A DNA stretch of 64,000 nt from Prevotella sp. P6B1 (GCF_000702825.1 NZ_JNKF01000012.1:186001-250000); one strand, 5' to 3'. Numbered from the stretch's first letter, positions 42,399 to 51,823 are shown. Notes: generated from the sequence alone by a model not told the origin. Made by a program: numbers and translations.

Positions 42399-43846
42399 GC
42401 CTCATCGATTTGGGGCTTAGGCCAGTTTACCAAATAGAGGCGTTCGGTGGCACGGGTGAAGGCAGTGTAGAGCCAATGGATATAGTCGGGTGTGAGCATA
42501 TCGTCGGTCATATAACCTTGGTCAATATAGACATGCGCCCACTGACCACCCTGAGCCTTATGACAAGTGACTGCATAGGCAAACTTTATCTGCAAGGCGT
42601 TGTAATACTTATCTTCCTTCAGTTTCTTGATGCGTTCGAGCTTGGTTGGGATGTCGGCATAATCTTCCATCACAGCATTGTAGAGTTGATCCTGCTGTTC
42701 ACGCGTGAGCGACGGAGCCTCGGTGGTGAGTGAGTCGAGTATGACCGTAGCAATGAGTTCGTAGTCGTCGTAATCGGGCAGCGTCATGGTAACCTCGGCG
42801 AAACGGAAACCGTAGAGTTCGTGGATATGGCGTACGCGCTGAACGATGGCAATGTCGCCATTAGCAAGGAATGATATATCCTTAGACTTTTCGGTCCAGT
42901 AATAATTGTTTTTGACTATCATCAACTGGTCGCCTCGACAGAGCTCATCCTCGCGATCGAGTACCATATTACGGATACCTTGATTATAGATATTGGCGCG
43001 CTTGTTGCTGCGAGTGATAACCATTGTCTCATCCATACCCGCACGACTATAGCTGGTAGCCAGCGATTCTATCAGTTCATCGCCTGTCACATTGACGATA
43101 TCGGGGAAACCATGAAAGCGGATCTTAGGCAGGCTCCATCCGCCATCAGCCATCATCCCCCTGACTTGCGTAGCATTCCATAGGATACCAGAATCCTCGC
43201 TCTGACGGAGCACTTGATTCAGGTCGCACTCATAGACACGCATGCCGTAGCCACGTAACACATCACTCATCAAGGCAGGACTCTCATCTTCGCCTACAGG
43301 TGGCAACTGTGCCTTATCGCCCACCAACAGCAAACGGCAGTTCGTACCAGAATACACAAACTGCATCAGATCATCGAGCAGACAGCCTGAACCAAACGAA
43401 CTCTCACCATACCCCAGATTGGCAATCATCGACGACTCATCGACAACAAACAAGGTATCGTGATGATTGTTGAAGTTAAGATTAAACGACGAAAGGCTAC
43501 GGGTAGGCGACCTTAGGCCGGGAATGATGTCGCCAGCAATCTTCTGCCGGTAGATGCGTCGATGGATAGTATAGGCAGGATGACCGGCATTGAGCGAAAA
43601 GACCTTGGCTGCACGCCCTGTAGGTGCCAGCAGGATCATCTTCTGCTTAAGCGATGTCATCGCACGCACAACGGCACCAGCCAGCGTGGTCTTACCTGTA
43701 CCAGCTGATCCACGCAGAATCATCACCACGTGGTCATCCCGGTCGGTCATAAAGAGCGAGAACACGTCGATGGCATGCTCCTGCTCAGCCGTAGGCACCA
43801 TGCCCAAGGCCTCCCGGATACGGAATTTAAACTCATCGCTTATCAT
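42392..43846 (-). CDS. RecD-like ATP-dependent DNA helicase (AAA/SF1)
   Basis: 484 residues. Helicase motifs in order: Walker A GSAGTGKTTLAG (about 46-57), Ia LLAPTGRAAKVF, II LFVVDESSMI, III LLLVGDKAQLPPVG, and the C-terminal UvrD-like motifs AVTCHKAQGGQW and YTAFTRATERLYLV. This is the RecD/Dda-type organisation, a single-subunit SF1B helicase. No RecB/RecC genes are near. Its promoter has a -7 box TAACTTTG at 43862-43855 on the minus strand; the 3' end is convergent with the phosphopantetheinyl transferase gene. Confidence 0.92.
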   Translation of the reverse strand: MISDEFKFRIREALGMVPTAEQEHAIDVFSLFMTDRDDHVVMILRGSAGTGKTTLAGAVVRAMTSLKQKMILLAPTGRAAKVFSLNAGHPAYTIHRRIYRQKIAGDIIPGLRSPTRSLSSFNLNFNNHHDTLFVVDESSMIANLGYGESSFGSGCLLDDLMQFVYSGTNCRLLLVGDKAQLPPVGEDESPALMSDVLRGYGMRVYECDLNQVLRQSEDSGILWNATQVRGMMADGGWSLPKIRFHGFPDIVNVTGDELIESLATSYSRAGMDETMVITRSNKRANIYNQGIRNMVLDREDELCRGDQLMIVKNNYYWTEKSKDISFLANGDIAIVQRVRHIHELYGFRFAEVTMTLPDYDDYELIATVILDSLTTEAPSLTREQQDQLYNAVMEDYADIPTKLERIKKLKEDKYYNALQIKFAYAVTCHKAQGGQWAHVYIDQGYMTDDMLTPDYIHWLYTAFTRATERLYLVNWPKPQIDEAY

Positions 43847-43854
43847 TTCGGATG

Positions 43855-43862
43855 CAAAGTTA
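43855..43862 (-). promoter_or_regulatory. -7 box of the RecD-like gene
   Basis: TAACTTTG on the minus strand, 8 bases before the ATG; the leader would be very short. Confidence 0.5.
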
Positions 43863-43905
43863 CGAAAAATTTAACATTTAATATTCAACATTTAAAAAAA
43901 AATAG

Positions 43906-43913
43906 TACCTTTG
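43906..43913 (+). promoter_or_regulatory. -7 box of the DUF3822-rsmD operon
   Basis: TACCTTTG 9 bases before the ATG of the 31-residue membrane peptide gene (43923). Confidence 0.55.
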
Positions 43914-43922
43914 CACCCAGTT

Positions 43923-44018
43923 ATGCAGATGAATCAAAAAATAGTCACAATTCTTCTGGCTGTGGTTGCTGCAGCATTGCTTGCACTATGCGTAGCCAGT
44001 GTGATGAACGCAAAATAG
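43923..44018 (+). CDS. 31-residue single-pass membrane peptide ahead of DUF3822
   Basis: The ATG at 43923 opens a frame that encodes a short polar start (MQMNQK), one hydrophobic helix IVTILLAVVAAALLALCVA, and the end SVMNAK. A second ATG two codons later could also be used. The stop codon is immediately followed by the start codon of the DUF3822 gene, so translation is coupled. The promoter lies just 9 bases upstream. It may be a real micropeptide or a translated leader. No family is known to me. Confidence 0.5.
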   Translation: MQMNQKIVTILLAVVAAALLALCVASVMNAK

Positions 44019-44819
44019 ATGAACGTGAAGAAAACGATTATTCGCATTGGGCGTAACACGCTCTCATTCACCTTACTCGATGCCCCCGGCACTGAGCAGT
44101 CTATTCAGTATCGTCCCTACGTGGTTCGCGGCGGCATCTCCATGTCGGCCAATCTGCGTGAGGCTTTCAAGACACCTGACGTCCTGAGCGACAAGATCGA
44201 CAAGGTTCAGATACTGATCGACACCCCATCACTCCTGGTACCTATCGAACAGTTTGACGAGAATGAGATGGAGACACTTTTCTCTTTTTCGTTCCCTGCT
44301 GGTCAGGAGAAACGTGTGATCCTGTATAACGTCCTGCCCGACCTGAAAGCGGTGTGTATCTTCGCCATCAACAAGAATCTGGACACCGTGATTCGTGACC
44401 GCTTCGAAGGCGGTGTGGACTATATCCACGCCATGAGTCCAGTATGGCGCCAGCTGCATCAGCGCAGTTTCACAGGCCATCGCAACAAGTTGTATGGTTA
44501 CTTCCACGGCAAACAGTTGGAAATCTTCAGTTTCCAGCAGAACCGTTTCAAGTTCTGTAATACCTTCGACACATCCAACGCCCATGATGCGCTCTACTAT
44601 CTGCTCTACGTATGGAAGCAGTTGCGCCTGCAACCTGAGCACGACGAACTCCATATCTTAGGAGCCATACCAGAAGAGGAATGGCTATTGGAGGAGCTGA
44701 AGCGCTATCTGCAGAATGCCTACGTCATCAATGCCTCGGCAGAATTCCAGGAGGCCCCCGCAACCAAGATTAAAGGTATGCCCTATGATCTGATGACGCT
44801 CATCACCAAAGGACGATAA
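44019..44819 (+). CDS. DUF3822 family protein
   Basis: 266 residues, of the family that precedes rsmD in Bacteroidota. The sequence has the form of an actin-fold-like two-domain protein: IRIGRNTLSFTLLD near the start, LIDTPSLLVPIEQFDENEMETLF, LYGYFHGKQLEIFSF and a conserved end PYDLMTLI. No enzymatic activity is known. It is next to rsmD (15 bases), so it may have some link with ribosome or rRNA modification, which is inference from context only. Confidence 0.88.
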   Translation: MNVKKTIIRIGRNTLSFTLLDAPGTEQSIQYRPYVVRGGISMSANLREAFKTPDVLSDKIDKVQILIDTPSLLVPIEQFDENEMETLFSFSFPAGQEKRVILYNVLPDLKAVCIFAINKNLDTVIRDRFEGGVDYIHAMSPVWRQLHQRSFTGHRNKLYGYFHGKQLEIFSFQQNRFKFCNTFDTSNAHDALYYLLYVWKQLRLQPEHDELHILGAIPEEEWLLEELKRYLQNAYVINASAEFQEAPATKIKGMPYDLMTLITKGR

Positions 44820-44834
44820 AAAAAACAGCAAATC

Positions 44835-45386
44835 ATGAGAATCATCACAGGTATCTATAAGGGGCGTCATTTCGATATACCCCGTACGTTCAAGGCACGT
44901 CCTACGACCGACTTTGCTAAGGAAAACATCTTTAACGTGCTCACCAGATATATCGATTTCGAAGGTATCAATGCCCTCGACCTGTTCTCAGGCACTGGTA
45001 GCATCTCGCTCGAGCTGGTATCGCGCGGTTGCGAGCACGTGGTGAGTGTTGAGATGGACCGCGATCACCACCGTTTTATCACAGACTGTCTGAAGAAGTT
45101 GGATACCAACGTCTGCCTACCGTTGCGTGGTGATGTTTTCCGTTATATCAAATCATGCAAGCAGCAGTTCGACTTTATCTTTGCCGACCCCCCATACGCT
45201 CTGAAGGAGCTGCCCACCATACCTGGTTTGATATTTGAGAAAGATCTGCTGAAGGATGATGGCATCTTGGTGTTTGAGCATGGTAAGGAGCACGACTTTT
45301 CTGATGCCCCCTACTTTGTTGAGCATCGCTGTTACGGTAGTGTCAACTTTTCGATATTCAGAAAAGAGGCGAAAGCATCCTTGTAA
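44835..45386 (+). CDS. rsmD: 16S rRNA (guanine-966 N2)-methyltransferase RsmD
   Basis: 183 residues. RITGIYKGR at the start, RPTTDFAKENIFNVL (22-36), the SAM-binding DLFSGTGSISLELVSRG (49-65) and the catalytic FADPPYAL (116-123) motif NPPY/DPPY are all intact. It methylates G966 of 16S rRNA. The 3' end overlaps the convergent cardiolipin synthase gene by 29 bases, which is tight but common in these genomes. Confidence 0.95.
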   Translation: MRIITGIYKGRHFDIPRTFKARPTTDFAKENIFNVLTRYIDFEGINALDLFSGTGSISLELVSRGCEHVVSVEMDRDHHRFITDCLKKLDTNVCLPLRGDVFRYIKSCKQQFDFIFADPPYALKELPTIPGLIFEKDLLKDDGILVFEHGKEHDFSDAPYFVEHRCYGSVNFSIFRKEAKASL

Positions 45387-46776
45387 CACTTTCCCACAGT
45401 CTCACAAAGAAACCGTTGTGCATACGGTCTTTGGCTTCCTCAAGCGATATGGTATGCTCCATATCGCGCAAGAAGATGTTTTTCATGCGTAGTGCCATCC
45501 CTTCGTCGAAGAAGAAGATATTTGCCTCGAAATTATTTTCAAAGCTACGGAAGTCGAGATTGGTAGAGCCACAGGTGGTGATGGCATCGTCGCATACCAG
45601 CAGTTTTGAGTGCAGGAATCCGGCTTCATACAGATACACCTTCACACCAGCCTCCATCACCTCGCGCAAATAGCTACAACTGGCCCACTCTACGAATTTA
45701 GCATCGCTATGACGGGGACAAACAACCCTGACATCGACGCCCCCTAAAGCGGCCGTCTTGAGGGCAAACAGTACTGGATTATTGGGTAGAAAATAAGGTG
45801 TTTCGAGATACAGATAGCGCTTGGCACCCAGAATGATACGCACATATCCCTGCATGATCTCTGGATAAGGCGTGGTTGGACCACTGGTCACCACCTGAGC
45901 CAGGCAGTTATTCGTGATATCCTCGCAACGCGGATAATATCTGCGATCGGAAAGCAGCGTACGATCCACAAAATACCAGTCGACCAGAAAAGCGCGCTGT
46001 AGCGCATGTACAGCACCGCCGCTGATGCGCAGCATCGTATCACGCCAAGCCAGATTTTTGGTGCCTTTCACATAACGCTGGGCAATATTCATACCACCGA
46101 TATACCCCACCTTACCATCGATGACGATAATCTTACGATGGTTGCGATAGTTCACCTTACTGGTGAATGAAGGGAAATGTACAGGCATAAACGAGCGCAC
46201 CTCGATTCCTGCCTCACGCATACGCTCGAAGAAACGGTGACTGACATTCCAGCAGCCCACATCATCGTAAACCAGACGCACCTCAACACCCTCATTACGC
46301 TTGTCGATCAACGCATCGGCCACCATCATACCCAACGGGTCATCGGCAAAGATATACATGCCGATATGGATATGATCCTGGGCACGTCCAATGTCCTCCA
46401 TCAGCTCGGCAATGAACTGGTAGCCATCCGTACAGATATCCACGAGATTATCCTTGAACGGCAGGGCCAGATTCTGATTGACAAAAAGGTCAATCAGCGG
46501 TTTGTGCTTATCAGGAAGTCGCAGATTCTGTTGCTCGACAAACTCCAGCATGGAACGCTTGGTGAGCTGGTTCATGGAACGCTCACTGATATAGCGCTCC
46601 TTGCGGTGGTTGATACCAAAGAAGAGATAGAAGACAATGCCTACGACCGGGATAAAGTAAATCACCATGGCCCAGGCCATCGTCTTGGCGGGTTGACGGT
46701 TGTCCATCACGACGTGTACGATGGCGATAGTCACCACCACATAGTACACGAGCCATATGATATTAAACCAACTCAT
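45358..46776 (-). CDS. cls: Cardiolipin synthase (phospholipase D family)
   Basis: 472 residues. Two N-terminal membrane helices (about 3-25 and 36-54) are followed by two HKD motifs: NHRKIIVIDGKVGYIGGMN near 217 and LHSKLLVCDDAITTCGSTN near 395, both with H-x-K-x4-D complete. It joins two phosphatidylglycerol molecules to cardiolipin in the inner membrane. It overlaps the dnaG stop by 4 bases (ATGA), so the two genes are translationally coupled. Confidence 0.95.
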   Translation of the reverse strand: MSWFNIIWLVYYVVVTIAIVHVVMDNRQPAKTMAWAMVIYFIPVVGIVFYLFFGINHRKERYISERSMNQLTKRSMLEFVEQQNLRLPDKHKPLIDLFVNQNLALPFKDNLVDICTDGYQFIAELMEDIGRAQDHIHIGMYIFADDPLGMMVADALIDKRNEGVEVRLVYDDVGCWNVSHRFFERMREAGIEVRSFMPVHFPSFTSKVNYRNHRKIIVIDGKVGYIGGMNIAQRYVKGTKNLAWRDTMLRISGGAVHALQRAFLVDWYFVDRTLLSDRRYYPRCEDITNNCLAQVVTSGPTTPYPEIMQGYVRIILGAKRYLYLETPYFLPNNPVLFALKTAALGGVDVRVVCPRHSDAKFVEWASCSYLREVMEAGVKVYLYEAGFLHSKLLVCDDAITTCGSTNLDFRSFENNFEANIFFFDEGMALRMKNIFLRDMEHTISLEEAKDRMHNGFFVRLWESVTRMLSPLF

Positions 46777-48707
46777 CGTCCCAGTTTCTTTGCCACCTCT
46801 TTATATATTGCGTCAACTTCCTGAAATTCCCTCAGGACAGCCCTGAAGTCACCCTTACACGTATCCACTGCCTCTTTCAATTCCTTCACCTTGGCACCCA
46901 GACAATAGTAGCGGAAGTCGAGCACCAAGTGCTCCACACGCTGGCGCAAGCCGTCCTCGCGCTCTTTCAACTGGAAACCTTTTCCGAGCTGATAGCGGTC
47001 AACGGCCATGTGTGCAGCTATCGAGCTGATTTCATAATCAGGGTGTCGCGTCAGGTATTCCTCCGCCTTAAAGCCTTCTTCACCACAATGTGCTACCACC
47101 TCATGCAGCATCTGGTTATAAATAGGGTTACTGCGGAAGCTGAGCCTGTCTGATTCCATATCATAACTGATAAACTGCGCCACAGTGAAGTTAACGGTCT
47201 GTCCGTCTTCTGTCGGCACGTTTTCGTATATCACCTTCTCGCCATCGCGCACAATAGCTATCATCAGCAAATCCTCCACCTGCTTCATCTGGTCGTTAAT
47301 GGTGTGCAGACCGATGGCCATCGGCTTACCTTGTGCCTCACGCTCCAACTGCTGAGCGTTCTGGGCCTGTTCACGATTGTATTCCTTTTCCTTCTCCTCG
47401 CGGTCGCGGATAATCATACCGTTCATCGAGTTGAGCAGTGTATCCTCCTTGATGCCCAGACGTCGCGACAACTGGGTGAGATACTGATCGCGCAACAGGT
47501 TATCATCGACCACCGAGATGCTCTTTACAATACCACCGATAGCCTCGGAAAGCTTCACGGGGTCGGTCACGTTCTCAACCGTCAGTTTAGTCTTAAACGA
47601 GATAAAGTCCTCAGCATGTTCCTCGATATAAGCCTTGAACTCCGTAGCCGTGTGTTTGCGAGAGAAAGAATCCGGATCGTCGCCGTCAGGCAACAGCAAC
47701 ACCCTGACCTTCATGCCCTCGGCCAGCAGCATATCTGTTCCTCGCATCGCGGCATGGATTCCAGCCTCATCGCCATCGTAGAGCAGGATGATGTTAGGCG
47801 TGAAACGGCGCAACAATTTAATCTGATGTTTAGAGAGCGCCGTACCACTGTTAGCCACCACATTCTCCAGTCCGCACTGATGCATGGCAATCACATCGGT
47901 ATAGCCCTCCACCATATACACACAGTCCTCCTTAGCAATAGCCTTCTTGCCTTGATAGAGTCCATAAAGCTCACGCTCCTTATGATAGATCTCTGAGTCG
48001 GGCGAGTTCACGTATTTCTGTTGCACACCCTTAGTACGCGCATCAAGCAGTCGACCACCAAAGGCCACCACCTTACCACTGACATTGAACCAAGGGAAGA
48101 TGACACGACCTGCATAACGGTCGTACACGCCCTTCTCGCCTTTGATGCAAAGACCGGTCTTGAGCAGGTACTCCTCCTGATAGCCTGCCTTCTTGGCGGC
48201 AAGGGCCAGCGCATCACGCTTAGGGAGCGAGAAACCCAAGTTGAACTTCTCGACAATATCATCGCGGATGCCACGACTACGGAAATACTGACGCCCGATG
48301 GCTACGCCATCAGGATCGTTATGCAGGACGTCACTGAAGTAGTTCATCGCCCACTCGTTGACAATGAACATTGACTCACGGTCACTCTGTTCCCGTTTCT
48401 CCTCGTCAGTCAGTTCCTTTTCCTGAATCTCGATGTTGTATTTCTTAGCCAACCAACGCAGCGCCTCTGGATAGGTGATCTGTTCATGCTTCATGAGGAA
48501 GTTGATAGCCGTACCACCCTCGCCGCATGAGAAGCACTTACAGATCTGCTTGGTGGGCGACACCATGAATGATGGCGTCTTATCATCGTGGAACGGACAT
48601 AAACCCTTATAGTTTACGCCCGCCTTTTTTAGCGTCACAAACTCGCTGACCACATCTACGATATTGGTAGCATCGAGTATCTTGTCAATCGTTTCTCTGT
48701 CAATCAT
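46773..48707 (-). CDS. dnaG: DNA primase
   Basis: 644 residues. The N-terminal zinc-binding domain has Cys37, His40, Cys58 and Cys61 (CPFHDDKTPSF, CKCFSCGEGG). The central toprim catalytic domain contains CVYMVEGYTDVIAMHQ with the acidic Glu and LLYDGDEAGIHAA. The C-terminal helicase-binding part is less conserved. It makes RNA primers at the fork. It is followed by cls, which overlaps it by 4 bases, and preceded by a small membrane protein gene 3 bases upstream. Confidence 0.97.
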   Translation of the reverse strand: MIDRETIDKILDATNIVDVVSEFVTLKKAGVNYKGLCPFHDDKTPSFMVSPTKQICKCFSCGEGGTAINFLMKHEQITYPEALRWLAKKYNIEIQEKELTDEEKREQSDRESMFIVNEWAMNYFSDVLHNDPDGVAIGRQYFRSRGIRDDIVEKFNLGFSLPKRDALALAAKKAGYQEEYLLKTGLCIKGEKGVYDRYAGRVIFPWFNVSGKVVAFGGRLLDARTKGVQQKYVNSPDSEIYHKERELYGLYQGKKAIAKEDCVYMVEGYTDVIAMHQCGLENVVANSGTALSKHQIKLLRRFTPNIILLYDGDEAGIHAAMRGTDMLLAEGMKVRVLLLPDGDDPDSFSRKHTATEFKAYIEEHAEDFISFKTKLTVENVTDPVKLSEAIGGIVKSISVVDDNLLRDQYLTQLSRRLGIKEDTLLNSMNGMIIRDREEKEKEYNREQAQNAQQLEREAQGKPMAIGLHTINDQMKQVEDLLMIAIVRDGEKVIYENVPTEDGQTVNFTVAQFISYDMESDRLSFRSNPIYNQMLHEVVAHCGEEGFKAEEYLTRHPDYEISSIAAHMAVDRYQLGKGFQLKEREDGLRQRVEHLVLDFRYYCLGAKVKELKEAVDTCKGDFRAVLREFQEVDAIYKEVAKKLGR

Positions 48708-48710
48708 ACA

Positions 48711-49085
48711 CTATGGTTTCATGAACACAAAGTACACAGCCATTACCAGGCAAAGTGCAGCGGCAGCATGATTCCAGTGTAACTGCTCGTGCTGGAAGAT
48801 GAGGTTGGCAATGACAGCAAACACCACTAACGAGATGCACTCCTGAATGACCTTCAGCTGTACCAGATTGAAAGGACCACCATTATCCACAAAACCAATG
48901 CGGTTAGCTGGAACCTGACAACAGTACTCGAAGAAGGCTATCATCCACGAGAAAGCGATAACGAGATATAGCGGCCAGTTAGACGACACGCCCGATTGCT
49001 GCAATCGTAAGTGTCCATACCAGGCAAAGGTCATGAACACATTACTCATAATGAGTAGCAGGATGGTATATATTCCGTTTGCCAT
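48711..49085 (-). CDS. DMT-family (DUF486) small membrane protein
   Basis: 124 residues with four membrane helices (GIYTILLLIMSNVFMTFAWYG, LYLVIAFSWMIAFFEYCCQVPANRIGF, VIQECISLVVFAVIANLIF and WNHAAAALCLVMAVYFVFM), the last ending in a short basic tail. This matches the DUF486 group, related to small multidrug-resistance transporters. The substrate is unknown. It is 3 bases from dnaG in one transcript. Confidence 0.88.
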   Translation of the reverse strand: MANGIYTILLLIMSNVFMTFAWYGHLRLQQSGVSSNWPLYLVIAFSWMIAFFEYCCQVPANRIGFVDNGGPFNLVQLKVIQECISLVVFAVIANLIFQHEQLHWNHAAAALCLVMAVYFVFMKP

Positions 49086-49100
49086 ATGATTATCTGTTGT

Positions 49101-49811
49101 TTAAAATGCTTTCAGAGTAAAACCGAATACGAAATAAGTATGTTCTGTACTGGGATTGACAGCTATCTGTGCAAACACTGGCAGAGAGAACGAATCAGTC
49201 ATCTTGATATCACGCTCAGCACGCAACGACACATTGTTGACAATAAAGCCATCAGCATTATAGTAGTCGGTATAGAAAGGTACGGCTCCCACCGTTGCCT
49301 GCCAATCACAGCCCCCTAACTTAAAAGGAACGCCAGCCTCCACATAACTACTGTAGGCACGATGGTCACAACAGGTCTTACCATCATTACCAGCAAAGTT
49401 GGTGTACCACTGCAGCGATAACAATCCGAAATCGTAACCCACATTAGCCTCGAACACATGGTTGGTTGAGTGTGCGTTATAACGCAAGTAACGATTCTGT
49501 GGATCAAGTCCCTCCGTCATCCAGTAATCAGTAATGCCAATATTGAATCGGCCTGTGGTATAACTCAGCGTCAGGTCGATCTCACGAGGATCATTCGAAT
49601 CAGTCAAACCAACACTCCCCCAAGCACTCAGTGAAAGGCCTTTATAACCTACACCCAGTGTAGGCTGTATCGATACATGTCCCATATCCATACCACGCCA
49701 AACATACTGGCTCACTACATCAGCCTCGACAGAAGCCTCAACTTGTTCCTGTGCTTCAACAACAATAGTTCCGGCAAGCCATGCAAGAACAAAAAACACA
49801 AATTTCTTCAT
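49101..49811 (-). CDS. Outer-membrane beta-barrel protein (TorF/Gcw_chp-like)
   Basis: 236 residues. A signal peptide (MKKFVFFVLAWLAGTIVVEA) is followed by alternating strands with the motif SQYVWRGMDMGH, reminiscent of the SDYRFRG motif of TorF-type putative porins. The C-terminus ends in FVFGFTLKAF, with the terminal Phe of outer-membrane barrels. It has a stretch CCDHRAY near residue 147. It is 15 bases upstream of the DMT-family gene in the same direction; the first gene of this unit has no strong promoter. Confidence 0.7.
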   Translation of the reverse strand: MKKFVFFVLAWLAGTIVVEAQEQVEASVEADVVSQYVWRGMDMGHVSIQPTLGVGYKGLSLSAWGSVGLTDSNDPREIDLTLSYTTGRFNIGITDYWMTEGLDPQNRYLRYNAHSTNHVFEANVGYDFGLLSLQWYTNFAGNDGKTCCDHRAYSSYVEAGVPFKLGGCDWQATVGAVPFYTDYYNADGFIVNNVSLRAERDIKMTDSFSLPVFAQIAVNPSTEHTYFVFGFTLKAF

Positions 49812-49872
49812 GATCTCAATATTAATACCGGTGCAAAGTTACAACATTTCAGTCAAAAAACACACTTTTTAC

Positions 49873-50337
49873 TTAAATATTAAGTCCATAATTCTGTTTA
49901 ATCTCGCTCATGACGAAGGTGCTCTCAATGGCGCTGATATTGCTGATATCACCTAATTTATTGAGCACAAACTCCTGATACTGTTTCATGTCTCGCGCGC
50001 GTACCTTTAGTAAATAATCGTAAGCACCCGAGGTATTATAACACTCCGTAACCTCAGGAATACGCATGATACGACGTGTGAACGAGTCGGCCATCTCATG
50101 ATTAATCATCTGCAACTTCACCTTACAGAACACCAGCAGTCCCTGGTTCAGTTTCTCAGGGTCAAGAATGGCCACATACTTCTTGATGTACCCCTGACGT
50201 TCGAGACGTTTTTGGCGTTCAAACACGGGTGTTGGGGTTAAATGTACCGCATCAGCCAGCTCTTTTGTGGTCAATTTAGCGTTTTTTTGCAGCGTTTTCA
50301 GTATCTGCAGGTCAGTTTCGTCTAAGATTTCTGCCAT
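49873..50337 (-). CDS. Lrp/AsnC-family transcriptional regulator
   Basis: 154 residues from the ATG at 50337. The N-terminal helix-turn-helix (about 8-55) contains ETDLQILKTLQKNAKLTTKEL and PTPVFERQKRLERQGYI; the C-terminal RAM ligand-binding domain contains VTECYNTSGAYDYLLKVRARD and FVMSEIKQNYGL. It probably responds to an amino acid. It is divergent from metY, whose promoter region contains a pair of degenerate direct repeats that could be its binding sites, so it may control sulfur-amino-acid genes. Confidence 0.92.
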   Translation of the reverse strand: MAEILDETDLQILKTLQKNAKLTTKELADAVHLTPTPVFERQKRLERQGYIKKYVAILDPEKLNQGLLVFCKVKLQMINHEMADSFTRRIMRIPEVTECYNTSGAYDYLLKVRARDMKQYQEFVLNKLGDISNISAIESTFVMSEIKQNYGLNI

Positions 50338-50407
50338 AATTTGGAATTTTATTCTGTTTGTGGGCAATCAGACAGCCCGAATTGGAAACTTATTCTTTAT
50401 CGACCGC

Positions 50408-50460
50408 AAATTTAGGTATATTTTCTGAAATAAACAAGAAATTTGGTAGATTTTTCTAAA
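50408..50460 (+). promoter_or_regulatory. Degenerate direct repeats upstream of metY, candidate Lrp sites
   Basis: AAATTTAGGTATATTTTCTG (50408-50427) and AAATTTGGTAGATTTTTCT (50439-50457) resemble each other, with GGTA 30 bases apart (50415, 50445). The second overlaps the -33 TTTG of the metY promoter. They lie between the Lrp gene and metY. Confidence 0.4.
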
Positions 50461-50473
50461 CCACTTACCTTTG
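50442..50473 (+). promoter_or_regulatory. Bacteroidota-type promoter of metY
   Basis: TTTG (50442-50445), 20-base spacer, TACCTTTG (50466-50473); ATG at 50534. Confidence 0.65.
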
Positions 50474-50533
50474 CACCCAGAAAGTTTTAATAAAAAGAAT
50501 GTATAACAAATAAAAAATAGAAAGGATTAGATT

Positions 50534-51823
50534 ATGAGTACAAAGAATTATCGTTTTGAGACATTGCAACTCCACGTAGGCCAAGAGCAGGCTGACCCCG
50601 CTACCGACGCACGCGCCGTGCCCATCTATCAGACCACATCGTACGTATTCCATAATAGTCAGCACGCCGCCGACCGTTTCGGTCTCCGCGACGCAGGTAA
50701 CATCTACGGTCGTCTGACCAACTCTACCCAAGGTGTATTCGAGGATCGTGTAGCAGCTCTCGAAGGTGGTGTAGCCGGTCTGGCCGTTGCCAGTGGTGCT
50801 GCCGCTATCACTTACGCCCTGCAGAATATTGTACAGAATGGTGACCATATCGTAGCAGCCGATAACCTCTACGGTGGTTCTTATAACCTCATTACCCATA
50901 CCTTAGCCACACAGGGCATCAGCAATACGATTGTCAACGTGAACGACCTTGAGGCTCTTGAGGCAGCCATCCAGCCTAACACCAAAGTGGTTTATGCAGA
51001 GACCTTCGGCAACCCCAACAGCGACGTGCTCGATCTGGAAGGTGTAGCAGCCGTAGCCCACAAGCATGGTATTCCGTTCATCGTTGACAACACCTTCGGC
51101 ACCCCATACCTTATCCGTCCGCTGGAGCATGGTGCTGATATCGTGGTTCACTCGGCAACCAAGTTCTTAGGTGGTCATGGCTCTTCATTAGGAGGTGTGA
51201 TTGTTGATGGTGGCAAGTTCGACTGGAAAGCGAACCCCGACAAGTTCCCCACCCTCGCCAAGCCCGATCCCAGCTATCACGGCATCGTGTTTGCCGATGC
51301 AGTAGGTGCAGCCGCCTATGTCACCCGCATCCGTGCCGTCATCCTGCGTGATACCGGTGCTGCCATCTCGCCCTTCAATGCCTTCATCCTGCTACAGGGA
51401 GTTGAGACACTGAGTCTGCGCGTAGAGCGCCACGTAGAGAATGCCCTGAAGGTTGTAGACTTCCTTGCCAACCATCCCAAGATTGCCAAGGTGAACCACC
51501 CTGCCCTCGAGAGCCATCACGACCATAAACTGTATCAGAAGTATTTCCCCAATGGTGGCGGTTCTATCTTCACCTTCGAGATCAAAGGCGGACAGGAAGA
51601 AGCATGGAAGTTTATCGATGCCCTGCAGATCTTCTCGCTGTTGGCTAACGTGGCCGACGTGAAGAGCCTGGTGATCCACCCCTACACCACCACGCACTCA
51701 CAGCTTTCGCCTGAGGAACTGGCCGAGCAGCACATCACCCCATCGACCGTCCGTCTGAGCATCGGAACAGAGCATATCGACGACATTATCGACGATTTGA
51801 AGCAGGCTCTCGACCAGATTTAA
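50534..51823 (+). CDS. metY: O-acetylhomoserine aminocarboxypropyltransferase / cysteine synthase family
   Basis: 429 residues of the Cys/Met metabolism PLP-dependent family. Conserved LYGGSYNLI, ETFGNPNSDVLDLEGVAAVAHKHGIPFIVDNTFGTPYLIRP and the PLP lysine K210 in VHSATKFLGGHG are present. It makes homocysteine from O-acetylhomoserine and sulfide. Length is normal for MetY. It is next to cysK, and divergent from an Lrp regulator, so it is probably part of a sulfur-assimilation island. Confidence 0.93.
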   Translation: MSTKNYRFETLQLHVGQEQADPATDARAVPIYQTTSYVFHNSQHAADRFGLRDAGNIYGRLTNSTQGVFEDRVAALEGGVAGLAVASGAAAITYALQNIVQNGDHIVAADNLYGGSYNLITHTLATQGISNTIVNVNDLEALEAAIQPNTKVVYAETFGNPNSDVLDLEGVAAVAHKHGIPFIVDNTFGTPYLIRPLEHGADIVVHSATKFLGGHGSSLGGVIVDGGKFDWKANPDKFPTLAKPDPSYHGIVFADAVGAAAYVTRIRAVILRDTGAAISPFNAFILLQGVETLSLRVERHVENALKVVDFLANHPKIAKVNHPALESHHDHKLYQKYFPNGGGSIFTFEIKGGQEEAWKFIDALQIFSLLANVADVKSLVIHPYTTTHSQLSPEELAEQHITPSTVRLSIGTEHIDDIIDDLKQALDQI

